Positions 1 through 10,239 are shown, counted from the first letter of the stretch. The stretch is DNA of 64,000 bases from Buttiauxella gaviniae (GCF_040786275.1 NZ_JBFMVT010000002.1:3844001-3908000); one strand, 5' to 3'. A program made the numbers and translations. Notes: generated by a model from the letters alone, not told the origin.

Positions 1-279
<279 letters not shown>

Positions 280-289
280 GGAGAGGCTC

Positions 290-934
290 ATGCACTCATC
301 TACTAATCCCGCGTCAGAGTTACATTCAACCGGCGATATTATCGTTCGGATAGGCAGCCTGACCCGTATGCTGCGCGACAGCTTACGCGAGCTGGGCCTT
401 GATCAAGCGATTGCCGAAGCGGCGGAAGCAATTCCCGATGCCCGTGACCGTCTGGACTATGTGGTGCAGATGACCGCGCAGGCGGCGGAACGTGCGCTGA
501 ACTGTGTGGAGTTATCGCAGCCGCATCAGAACAAACTGGAATCCGACGCCAAAGCCTTAACCGGCCGCTGGGATGCCTGGTTTGAAAATCCTATCGAGCT
601 TGGGGACGCCCGTGAGCTGGTCACCGATACGCGCAGCTATCTTTCCGGCGTGCCGTCTCACACCAGTTTTACTAACGCCCAGCTTCTGGAAATTATGATG
701 GCGCAAGATTTCCAGGATCTCACCGGCCAGGTGATCAAACGTATGATGGACGTTATCCAGGAAATTGAACGCCAGTTGTTAATGGTGTTGATGGAAAACA
801 TGCCGGAGCTGGATGCGCGTGCGAAGCGTCCTGCCGATAGCCTGCTCAATGGCCCACAAATGAACGCCAGTGCGGCGGGCGTGGTGGCAAGCCAGGATCA
901 GGTTGATGATTTGCTGGATAGTTTAGGGTTTTAA
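290..934 (+). CDS. cheZ: Protein phosphatase CheZ
   Basis: CheZ removes the phosphate from CheY-P and so ends the tumble signal; it acts in the cytoplasm and at receptor clusters. The 214-residue length equals that of E. coli CheZ. The segment [18 protein letters not shown] contains the catalytic Gln (Q147 in E. coli) and the neighbouring Asp143. The last 15 residues, with the core [12 protein letters not shown], are the CheY-binding tail. A strong ribosome site (AAGGAGAG) precedes the ATG, which follows cheY closely, so the two are co-translated. In E. coli the next gene is flhB; here an adhesion island of about 15.7 kb follows instead. Confidence 0.98.
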   Translation: MHSSTNPASELHSTGDIIVRIGSLTRMLRDSLRELGLDQAIAEAAEAIPDARDRLDYVVQMTAQAAERALNCVELSQPHQNKLESDAKALTGRWDAWFENPIELGDARELVTDTRSYLSGVPSHTSFTNAQLLEIMMAQDFQDLTGQVIKRMMDVIQEIERQLLMVLMENMPELDARAKRPADSLLNGPQMNASAAGVVASQDQVDDLLDSLGF

Positions 935-943
935 TTATTGCTA

Positions 944-965
944 CTGTGCCCCATGCGGGGCACAG
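944..965. terminator. Perfect 9-bp hairpin after cheZ
   Basis: Bases 944-952 (CTGTGCCCC) pair perfectly with 957-965 around a 4-base loop. It starts 9 bases after the cheZ stop and lies between cheZ and the convergent LysR gene. There is no clean T-run on either side, so it may be a weak terminator or an mRNA end stabiliser. It ends the conserved chemotaxis operon at the island border. Confidence 0.6.
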
Positions 966-978
966 TGTGATGAGTATT

Positions 979-1884
979 TTAAATATCACTTTTTAATACA
1001 CTCATTATTTTATTAATTAGCTCATTGTTTTTGTTTTTCTTATTAATATGAGCCTTAACAGGGATTCTTTCATTCGGCATAATATCGCATTTCACTTCTC
1101 TTATATTGATGGTTTCTTTTAATAGTTGAAAGTAGATTTGAGGTATAAATATCACAAAGTCATGATTAAGAAGACTCAATATCATCGAGGTTGCAGACTC
1201 GCTTCTGAAGGCGGGTTCTGCCGTTCTGAGAGAGACAAACTCATTGTAGTTATTAAGTGAAATTGCCCCAGAAAACCGCGTGCTGTATGCGAAGTAGGGC
1301 TCGCTAATGAATTGTTTTTCCGTCATTTTATCGCCTAATGTTGAGTGATTATGACGACATATTAATATATATATCCAATCAAAAAGTGTATGTGAAACAA
1401 TATTTATATCCCCTGTCAAAAACAAACCTACATCTATATCAATTTCCTGAGTACGTAGCTTATGAATACGCTCTTCAGTATCAGCGACTGCGTACTTGAA
1501 TTCAACATTACACTCATCAGGAACAATTCTACTTTTCAGTAATCGGTCCATAATCCAAAACTGAGTGAGCGCATCCGCCCGCATATAAATTGTTTGTGTT
1601 GTATTAACGGTTAAAGATTCGATGTTCAGGGCAGCGTTAATATCATCGTGTATGAGTTTGAACCGATCATAAAGATTGAGTGCAAGAGTGGTGGGTTTTA
1701 CGCCGTGGAGGCTGCGCACAAAGAGCGGATCTTTATAGTGCTCACGAAGTTTCTTCACCGCATAGCTCACAGCAGACGGCGCGACATTAAGCATCTCAGC
1801 GGCATTGACCATGCTTCGGGTATCGACAATCACAACCAGATAGCGAATCAAATTAAAATCAAACTTTTCAGAAGAAAGGGCCAT
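979..1884 (-). CDS. LysR-family transcriptional regulator
   Basis: This is a 301-residue DNA-binding regulator. The N-terminal LysR helix-turn-helix covers roughly residues 10-65 (FDFNLIRYLVVIVDTRSMVNAAEMLN, then APSAVSYAVKKLREHYKDPLFVR), followed by a substrate-binding-type effector domain. The N-terminal style (NL..L..V....S...AA..L...PSAVS.A...LR....DPLFVR) resembles LeuO-like members, but I cannot name the gene. The coding sequence is AT-rich compared with cheYZ and flhBA, which fits acquired DNA. It is transcribed away from the winged-helix and autotransporter genes across a 586-base intergenic region. A role in controlling those genes or the fimbriae is inferred from position only; no ligand is suggested. 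Confidence 0.85.
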   Translation of the reverse strand: MALSSEKFDFNLIRYLVVIVDTRSMVNAAEMLNVAPSAVSYAVKKLREHYKDPLFVRSLHGVKPTTLALNLYDRFKLIHDDINAALNIESLTVNTTQTIYMRADALTQFWIMDRLLKSRIVPDECNVEFKYAVADTEERIHKLRTQEIDIDVGLFLTGDINIVSHTLFDWIYILICRHNHSTLGDKMTEKQFISEPYFAYSTRFSGAISLNNYNEFVSLRTAEPAFRSESATSMILSLLNHDFVIFIPQIYFQLLKETINIREVKCDIMPNERIPVKAHINKKNKNNELINKIMSVLKSDI

Positions 1885-2470
1885 CAGGTAAATCCAGAAA
1901 AATGCAGGTAGGTTTAGTGTAGTTCAGTGAATTTTTACGTGAATATGTTTCTATTCATTCATTTCTCTTGTGAATGTATCCGTGTTTGAATACTCCCCAG
2001 TTGAGCAAGACTTGCAGATACCTCTTTTACCTTGATCAAGGTGATTTACACCAGATGTGATGGAGGTAGCAATAAAGCCAGTTTCCAATGCTGTTTGTAA
2101 CAATAAGTTAACTTATGTTTACTACTGGAGGAGTGTGACAAATAAAACATCATTAAAAGTGATGTTTTTCCGATAGACCATAATGCTGGAAAGTTTAATT
2201 GATTGGACGATAAATCATTTGGTTAGGTGGTTGAGTAGTGTTTTCTTCTTTTCTATGCTCAAAAACAAAATTATCCGTTAAGTCGAAATGTCGCTTATAG
2301 CGTAGCGTTAAATGCTGTTCTTTATAATATTTATAGACACATGCACTAAAAGTTGTGGTGAATTAACATTTTTTGATCTGTGCTTAACATGATTTTAACG
2401 TTTCTCATCAGTACTTTCTATTGGATTACTGATTTTTTGACTTTATATAGAATGCCTCCAGGTTAAATGG
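1885..2470. other. AT-rich divergent intergenic region (586 bases)
   Basis: No gene was found here on either strand. The region separates the divergent LysR gene and the winged-helix regulator, so it should hold both promoters. It is strongly AT-rich with many A/T runs, of the kind bound by H-NS. A 14-bp perfect palindrome at 2029-2042 is listed separately. No clear sigma-70 hexamer pair could be chosen with confidence. Confidence 0.6.
2029..2042. promoter_or_regulatory. 14-bp perfect palindrome, candidate operator
   Basis: The sequence ACCTTGATCAAGGT is a perfect palindrome lying about 145 bases upstream of the LysR start in the divergent intergenic region. It does not match the FNR consensus, because the two TTGAT arms have no 4-base spacer. 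A dyad of this kind near a LysR gene may be a binding site for a dimeric regulator. No function is shown. Confidence 0.35.
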
Positions 2471-2890
2471 ATGCAAGAAGCGATGGTAAGGACATTCAAT
2501 ATGTTTAGGACTACTTTTGGTTTCTTAATAAACGACAATATTCAGGTTGATATCCATCACCGCAGAATTATCAAACTGTATATGGATGAAGCGCGTAAAT
2601 CGTATGCACTTAATGTGAGTGTTATTGCGGTGAAAGACCTGCATATGATGCTTTTAGCCTATTTACTGGCAAATGGTCGTGAACGTCCGGTTAAACGTGA
2701 TGATATTTTGAAGAATGTCTGGGATGACAGAAATCTTAAATCATCGAGCCAGATACTTTGGGCAACTCTAAAAGAGTTGAAAACCGAACTGTCTCTGGTT
2801 GGACTGGGTATGGATTTTATCACTACGGAAAAAGGCGCACATTACAGTATTAATGCGCAAAAAGTGCAGGCGCTCTACGTCAGTACTTAA
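2471..2890 (+). CDS. Small winged-helix (OmpR/ToxR-type) DNA-binding protein
   Basis: This 139-residue protein has an OmpR/PhoB-type winged-helix domain over most of its length: an N-terminal strand region (FGFLINDNIQVDIHHRRI), helices with LHMMLLAYLLANGRERPVKRDDIL, a recognition region (SSSQILWATLKELKTELS) and a wing (DFITTEKGAHYSI). There is no receiver domain and no membrane helix, so it is a soluble stand-alone regulator rather than CadC/ToxR itself. Related proteins often start just before the F-x-LINDNI segment. An ATG at 2501 with the ribosome site TAAGGA eight bases upstream is therefore a serious alternative start and would give 129 residues. It lies 217 bases upstream of the giant autotransporter in the same direction and probably regulates it (inference). 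Confidence 0.75.
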   Translation: MQEAMVRTFNMFRTTFGFLINDNIQVDIHHRRIIKLYMDEARKSYALNVSVIAVKDLHMMLLAYLLANGRERPVKRDDILKNVWDDRNLKSSSQILWATLKELKTELSLVGLGMDFITTEKGAHYSINAQKVQALYVST

Positions 2891-3107
2891 AAACCAGGGA
2901 ATGACTCATATGGTAATGGATTACTGGATAACGAACTACTTTTTAGCACAGCAATAAAAATCAGCTTTTAGAGATTTACTGCATTACCCACATTTCTGTG
3001 GTGGCTTGGCTATGCATTAAATTAACTGATTTTGTCTTAGGGCGTTATTTAAATTTTCATTGTATTCAACATACAACACTCTCATTTAAGCATGGTCAGG
3101 TATTTAT

Positions 3108-6100
3108 ATGAATAAGTTCTATAATGTTATATGGAATGCAACACTTGGACGTTTTGTCGTTGCGTCTGAGTTAGCCCAGGGAAAGAAAAAAAGTAAATCG
3201 TCTTCAGTAGGTTCAACCTTCAGTGATGTGCTTTTTTCTAAGAAAGTTTTATTGACCTGTATACTGTCAGCCCTTGCGGCGGAAAAAAGTTCTGCGGCAG
3301 ACAGTGAAATTGGTTTCTTTACACCACAGGATTCATCCTATTCTATTCTTTCTGGTCAGGTAAATCTTATTACCGGAGGGAGTAATGGTTTTGCTAATAT
3401 TTCAACGGGCGCAGCCGGTTTCACCAATACAACGCTGCAACAAGCGCTGGATGCGGGCGTGGTCGTCACAGGGGCTGATTATATTTCCGGGGATATATTC
3501 CGGATAGGTAATAAAGGGTCAACAATTACTTATGAAGATCCTATTACTCATAATCAGACATCGGTCTCTGTGTATGATAATGCACAAATGAGCGTCGCCC
3601 CTGCTAGAGATTTTATCTTCCCTATGTCATATGCTGTTGGGGAACATGGTCAGTATGTTGATACGTCAATTTATTCCATTCAGCCGGGAGCCGTTGTTGA
3701 TGTTAATGTTGGGGTGACCGATGCTAACTGGATGAATACCGCGTCGAATCAACTATCTGTGATCATGAAAGGCAGCCAGGCGGACGTGACGACTTCTGCG
3801 GTATTTAACGTCGCAGATACCGGTACGCTGAATTATAACTCCAAAACCGTTGCTGAATTGGGGTACATTAGTAATAACAACTCTGACTCTAAATACGCGG
3901 CTTCCTTTAGTGGTGGATTCAAAGGCCAGGTAACAAGTAAAATTGGTGACTTTATTGTTGACGATCTCGCGAGCTTCCAAAGTTATAATACGGCTTTGCA
4001 GCAGGCTATTAGTGGCGGGCGTTTGCTGAGTACAGATTATGATGCGCAACTAGAATTAGCCTACGATAAAACATTAAAACAAGTGTATGTGAATACGGCT
4101 ATTCCAGACAACGATGCAACAAATATGAATGCAGACCGTGGACGAATTGCATTTATCAAAGCTGACGGGGCAGGGGCGAATGTCAATATTAGCCAGGAGG
4201 CTAATATTCAAATGTTCAGGTCTGACGCATCGTTAGTGCGTTTGCTTAACGGGGCAACATTAACCAACCTCGGAACACTGGGTACGGTCTATAACACACT
4301 GCGTGGTGCATACGTTATCTTTGCAAAAGACAGTACCATCAATAACGAAGGTGTTATTGATGCGGGCACTTACTCGGATATGACGGATTTTAATAAGTAT
4401 ACCAAAACTGGATTTAATACCGGGAGGGGAGATCAGGTTGCCATTAATGCTTCGGGTACTAGTACCATTTTAAACAATGGTGTGATTAATGTTGCACCTC
4501 GCCAGGATAATGCTGGGTCGAATGGTATTGTGACTAACGATACGACTCAGTTGACCAACAATGGTTCTATTAACCTGGCAGCCTTAGCGCAACCCGCATC
4601 TGTAAATGGAAACTATAAAGCGACGGGCGTTATTTTACAGAAGAAATCTGTCTTCGAAAATAATGGTGAACTCTATATTGGACGACTGGCACAGCGTAAC
4701 ATAAATGATGTGACGAGCGATGTGGCTGTGACCTCTTTGGGAACGTTGGGGGTTAGCCTGTTAAATGGCGGGACATTAAATAACAACGTGGGTGGGACGA
4801 TGACTATTGGCTCCCAGACCCAGGGCGCTACCGCTATTTCAGCCACCGGGAGTGCCTCTGTCGTTAATCAAAAAGGTACCGTAAACGTTAATGGCCGCCT
4901 GGGAACCGCATCCAATGCCAGCAGCAAAAATATCGGTATCAGTTCTTCATCAGGTGCCAAACAGATTACTAACAGCGGAACCATCAACCTTAATGGGATC
5001 AACTCCGTAGGTCTGCAAGTTCTCGCCGGTAGCGCCGCAACAAATAGTGGCAATATCGTGGTCAACCAGGGGGTGGATCCCGCGACGAAAACGGCTAACT
5101 ACGGTATCTGGTCTGAAGGTGTAGGGGCTAACGTGACACATTCTGGCACCGTGGAACTTAAAGGCGATCGTGCGATTGGTATCCATGCCCGTAGCCAGGG
5201 CATCGTCACACTCGGCGGTACGGGAAAGGTTGCATTTGAATCGGGTGAAAATCAAATAGGTTATTACGTCTATGGCCCTGGTTCGTCTATCAAAGACAAC
5301 AGTACCGGCGAGCAGAATGTTTCGACCAAAGGTTCGACGCTTTACCGCATTGATGGCGGCTCTTCATTTACCGGGAGTGCGGATAACACCTCAACGATGA
5401 AAGCCAGTGGTGTAAACAGCACTATTTTGCTGGTCACCGGGAAAAGTGACGACGGGAAAACCATCAGTAAGTTAAATACCGGGAAAGTGGTGCTGAATGT
5501 TGATGCTGCTGGCGCGACGGCTGTCAAAGTTGAAGGCGGGGCACAGGGCGTTCTGGATCAAGGTGTATTGCTGGCGTTAACGGCTAAAAATGCGACTGCA
5601 GGTATTGTTGACGGTAATTCAACGACTATCACTGGCGCCGCAGGAGCGACTGGAGCTTCACAATTAACCTCCTATGCGACGCTTGATAACTCCAACGCAG
5701 CCAGCGATGCCATGGGCTATATCGCACGCAATAAAGGTACGCTTATCCATAAAGGCTCCCTGAACTTTACTTCGGATAATAGCACCGGTGTATTAGTCGA
5801 CGGCGGAAACCTGGAAAATAGTAGCGATATCGCTGTCAACGGGATTGCCGTTGATATTGTTGGCGGAGACTCTAAGGTCGCCAACACCGGTACCGTTAAA
5901 GCGACAGGTGGAACAGCCGCTTACCGTCTGAAAGATGGCGCCTCTCTGGCTCTTAGCGGGCAGGGTACCACTATCGCCCAGAACGGTGCGCATGGCGTGT
6001 TGATCGAAGCACCAGCAAAATCAACGCTGCTCAAAGCGACCGCAACGTCTCAGTTGACCGTAACAGATGCCACGATCAGCGTGACAGGTACGGGAAATGC

Positions 6101-9100
6101 GATTGAGAACGGGGCGGAAGTTGCTGGCATCCGTCTTAACAATGCCAAACTGAATGTTGATCAGGGCGCGGGAATTCGTACCGGTGCTGAACTGGGAACG
6201 TCCAACAGTGGCGTGATCACAGTCAGTGGGTCTGGGGCAGGTATTGCGCTCAAACATGCTGATGGTTCGTCCACCACGGCGGATCTGAATCTGCTGGATT
6301 CGGATGGTCTGACGATTAATGTCACGGGTGCAAGCGGTTCGGGCATTGTCACCAATACCAGTGGTGAGGTGCAAAACGGTACCGTCATTAACGTAACGGC
6401 AACGGACGGCGGATCGGCTCTGGTGGTCGGTGGCACAACGGCTAACGTGATTCAGTCCGGGGCGCTCACGTCAAAATCACTGACCAAAGAAGTGGTCAAT
6501 CTGGATAACGGTAAGGTCAGCACCTTCACTAATAATGGCTCTATCAAAGCGAACAGTGCCAATCAGGTCGCGGTGGCAAGTCAGTCCGGCGCAGGGATGA
6601 CTTTCACGAACAATGCGGGCTCCAGTATCGTCGGTAAAGTTAACCTCCTGACAGGCAATAACAGCGTAAATCTTCTCAGTGGCAGTACGGGTACAGATTT
6701 CTTTACCGGCACAGGGAATGATGAATTCAATCTTAAGAATGTTAAGTCTGATGAAACCTCTCTCTTCACCTCATTAAATGGTGGCGCGGGTGCGGATACA
6801 CTGAATCTGGATAACTCAGCGTATGTGCTGAAAAACGTCAATGTGCTGACCGGCTTTGAAACCGTGAACCTTAAAAATGGTTCTACCTTTACTGAAGAGA
6901 ACACGTTGCTGGCGTTGGGTGATGACACTAATGACGCCACCGGCACCGTATTTAACATTGATAACAATAGCACCCTGGCTCTGACAAATACCGCTGATGT
7001 GGCTTTCAAAAGCCATCTGAAAGGGACGGGAACGGTCAAAGCAGACCTTTCCAATAAAGCGTTCAGCTTTACGGACAATAACAAAGGTGATGCTTTTGCC
7101 GGCACGCTTGAACTGTTAAACAGCACCTTTGAACTGGGCGGTATAAACACTCGGGCACTCAATTCCGCAAATCTGAAACTGAGCAGCGGCAGTGAGGCAA
7201 CGGTTGGACAAGGCCAGCAGAACGTGGGTGGCCTGAGTTTCAATGGGGGTACGGCAGATTTTGGCGAGCTTAATCCTGGTATCAAACAAGCCAGCAATAC
7301 AGTACACACAGCCAATACGCTGGATATCAGCGGGCAGGGCGTGGTTAAAGTTGCGCTGAATGGTGTCATTAATGACAACCCATTACCGGCAGAAAATCTG
7401 AGCCTGATGGAGCAAGACGATGCCCAGACGTTGGTGAAACTGGCCGATAGTTCAGGCGCAGTGGCCGGCAGCGGTGGCAACCTGAGGCTTAAAGATCAGA
7501 ACGGCGAAACAATCACTGATGCGGTAGTAGAAAATATTACTCAGTCTGGTGAGACTGTTGCAAAAGGAACCTGGGACTACCGTTTGACGGGCGGTGATAA
7601 CGCCGATGGTCTGTATATCAACTATGGCCTCAAGCAGGTTGAGCTTCTGGCGCAGGGAGACAACGCCTTAATACTTAATGGCAATAACGCCACAGGGGTT
7701 GCCAGCGATCTTAGTGCAAAAGTTACCGGTGCGGGTGATTTACATATCGATACCGGAACCAGCAGCGTTTCGCTCTCAAATCTGGATAACGATTATCTCG
7801 GCGAGACAATTGTGGCAAGCGGGACGCTGGCGCTGGCGAATGACAATGTACTCGGCAAAACGAGCAATTTACAGGTAGACGCCCAGAGCAAAGTCGATAT
7901 GCAAGGCCACAGCCAACAGGTTGGGGCGTTGAATACTGCGATGGGTAGCCAGATTCTGCTGGCAGAAGGGAGTGAGCTGACCATTAGCGATTCCCAGAGA
8001 AGCGCAGGCATTCTTGATGGCGGGACAATTAATGCCGATACATTAGCGGGTAGCGGTAAGTTAATTATTGATCCAAGTGTGGTGACAGTGACCGGTGCGA
8101 ATAGCGCTTATACCGGTGATACTCTCATTGAAGGTGGTTCACAGGCACTGCTGAATAATGTTTCAGGTCTGGGTGATTCAGGTACGGTGACACTTGCAGG
8201 TAAAGAAGATCGCCTGATATTTGCCAAACAATTAGCCTCTGATGCTGCAACTGTCGGTAACCTTGGTAAGCAGTTGGCGGGTACCGGTAGCATTGCGTTT
8301 AAGGACAACGCAGACATCACCTTAACCGCTGATAACCGGGCATTTGCAGGTGAATTCTCTGTAGAAGATGCGAGCCATTTACGTGCTTCAAGCGCCGAAA
8401 ATCTTGGAAGCGCTGCAATAACAAATAGCGGCGATTTACATCTGACTGCCGATCAACGCTGGGAGCTGACAAATATTGTTACGGGTAGCGGTAATCTGGA
8501 GAAACTGGGCACCCAAACGCTAATTGTTAACCGTGACCTCGCTTACACAGGTGAGACCCATATTAACGCCGGGCAACTGATCCTGGGCGATAATGCCTCT
8601 GCCAGCGGGATGCTTTCCGGTAATGGCGCGGTGAATATTGCCTCAGGCGCAACCCTGGGTGGTAACGGTGTCGTGACGGGAACGGTAAACAACCTGGGAA
8701 CTTTGGCGGCATTGAACGCCTTACCTGGCTACGCAAGTGATCGTGCCAGTACTCTGAACGTTGGCAGTTTGGTCAATCAGGGTGAAATTAAGTTGGCAGG
8801 CACGAGCGCAGGTAACACGTTGGTAGTGAATGGTAATTATGCTGGTGATAACGGTTTGCTTTCCCTTAATACTGTGCTGGGGGATGACAATTCTCTAACC
8901 GATAAACTGGTCGTAAAAGGTGATACCTCGGGTTCCACTCGCGTGCAAGTGAATAATCTGGGGGGGAATGGTGACCTGACGAACAAAGGGATTGAAGTTG
9001 TACAAGTCGCAGGCCAGTCTGACGGTAGCTTTACGTTACAAGGGCGCGCGGTTGCGGGAGCATATGACTACTTCCTGAATAAAGGGCAAGCGACTGACGG

Positions 9101-10202
9101 AAACTGGTATCTGCAATCCCAGTTGCCGACTCCGTTAGACCCGGTTAACCCAGTTGACCCTGCTAATAATGTGGATCCCGTAGACCCGGTTAATCCAGAT
9201 AAACCTTCCGACCCGATTATTCGTCCGGAAGCCGGTGCCTACACTGCTAACATCGCTGCGGCCAACACCATGTTTGTGACTACCCTGCACGATCGTTTGG
9301 GTGAAACAAACTATGTTGATGCCCTTACCGGTGAAGAGAAAGTCACCAGTATGTGGATGCGAAATCTCGGTGGTCATACAAGGTTCCGTGATGACAGCGG
9401 TCAGTTGAAGACACAAAGCAATCGTTATGTCCTGCAAATGGGGGGAGACATTGCGCAGTGGGGTGCTGAAGATAGCAACCGTACCCACCTTGGTGTGATG
9501 GCGGGTTACGGTAATAACCAGAGTAACACTCGATCTTCAGTCACTCATTATGGTGCGGATGGTTCAGTGAACGGTTACAGCGTCGGTGTTTACGGTACGT
9601 GGTTTGCTAATGAAGCAGAACATACCGGGGCATATGTCGATACCTGGGCCCAGTACAGTTGGTTTAACAACAGTGTGAAAGGTGAAGACCTGGCCTCTGA
9701 ATCGTATAAGTCTGACGGTTTTACCGGGTCAATTGAGACCGGGTATACCTTTAAAACCGGTGAGTTCAAAGGCAGTAAAGGCACGACAAACGCTGTTTAT
9801 GTGCAACCTCAAGCTCAGGCTGTCTGGATGGGCGTTAAGGCTGATTCTCATACCGAAGCAAATGGAACGCATGTGGAATCTCAGGGGGATGGCAATCTGA
9901 TGACTCGCTTGGGTGCGAGAGCTTATCTGAAAGGCCATAGCCAAATTGACGAGGGTAAACAACGTGAATTTGAACCGTTTATTGAAGCAAACTGGATCCA
10001 TAATACCAATAACTTTGGTACTTCAATGAATGGTGTGACTTCATCTATGGCCGGAGCAAAAAATATAGCTGAAGTGAAAGTGGGTGTTGAGGGGCAAATT
10101 AACAACAACCTCAACATTTGGGGAAATATTGGTAACCAGGTCGGCGATAAGGGGTACAGTGATGCCTCTGCAATGATTGGCATTAAATATAACTTCAAAT
10201 AA
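3108..10202 (+). CDS. Giant AIDA/pertactin-type autotransporter adhesin (2364 aa)
   Basis: This is a type Va secreted surface protein. Residues 1-25 (MNKFYNVIWNATLGRFVVASELA) form an extended signal peptide region (ESPR), followed by a conventional hydrophobic signal (KKVLLTCILSALAA). Residues about 65-2000 are a beta-helix passenger built from degenerate repeats rich in N-N-G, N-S-G-T-I and G-A-T motifs. A patch at about residues 1194-1230 resembles acidic RTX-like turns (GTGNDEF, NGGAGADTL). A Pro-Asp-Pro-Val linker with repeated D-P-V-N-P units sits near residues 2005-2040. The C-terminal beta-barrel (about 2045-2364) begins with the family segment RPEAGAYTANIAAANTMF. The last residues are Y-N-F-K, so a Lys follows the usual terminal aromatic. 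No protease triad was seen, so an adhesin or aggregation role is inferred. Expression is probably linked to the flanking winged-helix and LuxR genes. Confidence 0.93.
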   Translation: MNKFYNVIWNATLGRFVVASELAQGKKKSKSSSVGSTFSDVLFSKKVLLTCILSALAAEKSSAADSEIGFFTPQDSSYSILSGQVNLITGGSNGFANISTGAAGFTNTTLQQALDAGVVVTGADYISGDIFRIGNKGSTITYEDPITHNQTSVSVYDNAQMSVAPARDFIFPMSYAVGEHGQYVDTSIYSIQPGAVVDVNVGVTDANWMNTASNQLSVIMKGSQADVTTSAVFNVADTGTLNYNSKTVAELGYISNNNSDSKYAASFSGGFKGQVTSKIGDFIVDDLASFQSYNTALQQAISGGRLLSTDYDAQLELAYDKTLKQVYVNTAIPDNDATNMNADRGRIAFIKADGAGANVNISQEANIQMFRSDASLVRLLNGATLTNLGTLGTVYNTLRGAYVIFAKDSTINNEGVIDAGTYSDMTDFNKYTKTGFNTGRGDQVAINASGTSTILNNGVINVAPRQDNAGSNGIVTNDTTQLTNNGSINLAALAQPASVNGNYKATGVILQKKSVFENNGELYIGRLAQRNINDVTSDVAVTSLGTLGVSLLNGGTLNNNVGGTMTIGSQTQGATAISATGSASVVNQKGTVNVNGRLGTASNASSKNIGISSSSGAKQITNSGTINLNGINSVGLQVLAGSAATNSGNIVVNQGVDPATKTANYGIWSEGVGANVTHSGTVELKGDRAIGIHARSQGIVTLGGTGKVAFESGENQIGYYVYGPGSSIKDNSTGEQNVSTKGSTLYRIDGGSSFTGSADNTSTMKASGVNSTILLVTGKSDDGKTISKLNTGKVVLNVDAAGATAVKVEGGAQGVLDQGVLLALTAKNATAGIVDGNSTTITGAAGATGASQLTSYATLDNSNAASDAMGYIARNKGTLIHKGSLNFTSDNSTGVLVDGGNLENSSDIAVNGIAVDIVGGDSKVANTGTVKATGGTAAYRLKDGASLALSGQGTTIAQNGAHGVLIEAPAKSTLLKATATSQLTVTDATISVTGTGNAIENGAEVAGIRLNNAKLNVDQGAGIRTGAELGTSNSGVITVSGSGAGIALKHADGSSTTADLNLLDSDGLTINVTGASGSGIVTNTSGEVQNGTVINVTATDGGSALVVGGTTANVIQSGALTSKSLTKEVVNLDNGKVSTFTNNGSIKANSANQVAVASQSGAGMTFTNNAGSSIVGKVNLLTGNNSVNLLSGSTGTDFFTGTGNDEFNLKNVKSDETSLFTSLNGGAGADTLNLDNSAYVLKNVNVLTGFETVNLKNGSTFTEENTLLALGDDTNDATGTVFNIDNNSTLALTNTADVAFKSHLKGTGTVKADLSNKAFSFTDNNKGDAFAGTLELLNSTFELGGINTRALNSANLKLSSGSEATVGQGQQNVGGLSFNGGTADFGELNPGIKQASNTVHTANTLDISGQGVVKVALNGVINDNPLPAENLSLMEQDDAQTLVKLADSSGAVAGSGGNLRLKDQNGETITDAVVENITQSGETVAKGTWDYRLTGGDNADGLYINYGLKQVELLAQGDNALILNGNNATGVASDLSAKVTGAGDLHIDTGTSSVSLSNLDNDYLGETIVASGTLALANDNVLGKTSNLQVDAQSKVDMQGHSQQVGALNTAMGSQILLAEGSELTISDSQRSAGILDGGTINADTLAGSGKLIIDPSVVTVTGANSAYTGDTLIEGGSQALLNNVSGLGDSGTVTLAGKEDRLIFAKQLASDAATVGNLGKQLAGTGSIAFKDNADITLTADNRAFAGEFSVEDASHLRASSAENLGSAAITNSGDLHLTADQRWELTNIVTGSGNLEKLGTQTLIVNRDLAYTGETHINAGQLILGDNASASGMLSGNGAVNIASGATLGGNGVVTGTVNNLGTLAALNALPGYASDRASTLNVGSLVNQGEIKLAGTSAGNTLVVNGNYAGDNGLLSLNTVLGDDNSLTDKLVVKGDTSGSTRVQVNNLGGNGDLTNKGIEVVQVAGQSDGSFTLQGRAVAGAYDYFLNKGQATDGNWYLQSQLPTPLDPVNPVDPANNVDPVDPVNPDKPSDPIIRPEAGAYTANIAAANTMFVTTLHDRLGETNYVDALTGEEKVTSMWMRNLGGHTRFRDDSGQLKTQSNRYVLQMGGDIAQWGAEDSNRTHLGVMAGYGNNQSNTRSSVTHYGADGSVNGYSVGVYGTWFANEAEHTGAYVDTWAQYSWFNNSVKGEDLASESYKSDGFTGSIETGYTFKTGEFKGSKGTTNAVYVQPQAQAVWMGVKADSHTEANGTHVESQGDGNLMTRLGARAYLKGHSQIDEGKQREFEPFIEANWIHNTNNFGTSMNGVTSSMAGAKNIAEVKVGVEGQINNNLNIWGNIGNQVGDKGYSDASAMIGIKYNFK

Positions 10203-10212
10203 CACCAGCAAT

Positions 10213-10239
10213 GAAAAGGGGAGTTTCTCCCCTTTTTTC
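10213..10239 (+). terminator. Rho-independent terminator of the autotransporter gene
   Basis: A stem formed by AAAAGGGGAG and CTCCCCTTTT around TTT is followed by extra T residues, 10 bases after the autotransporter stop. It separates that gene from the LuxR-type regulator and excludes the upstream ATG at 10211 as a start for that regulator. Confidence 0.9.

Noticed and set aside
6581-7480. 299-codon open frame on the minus strand within the autotransporter gene
   Set aside because: It lies entirely opposite the beta-helix coding region, has low-complexity Pro/Ser/Leu composition without a domain, and lacks a plausible ribosome site.
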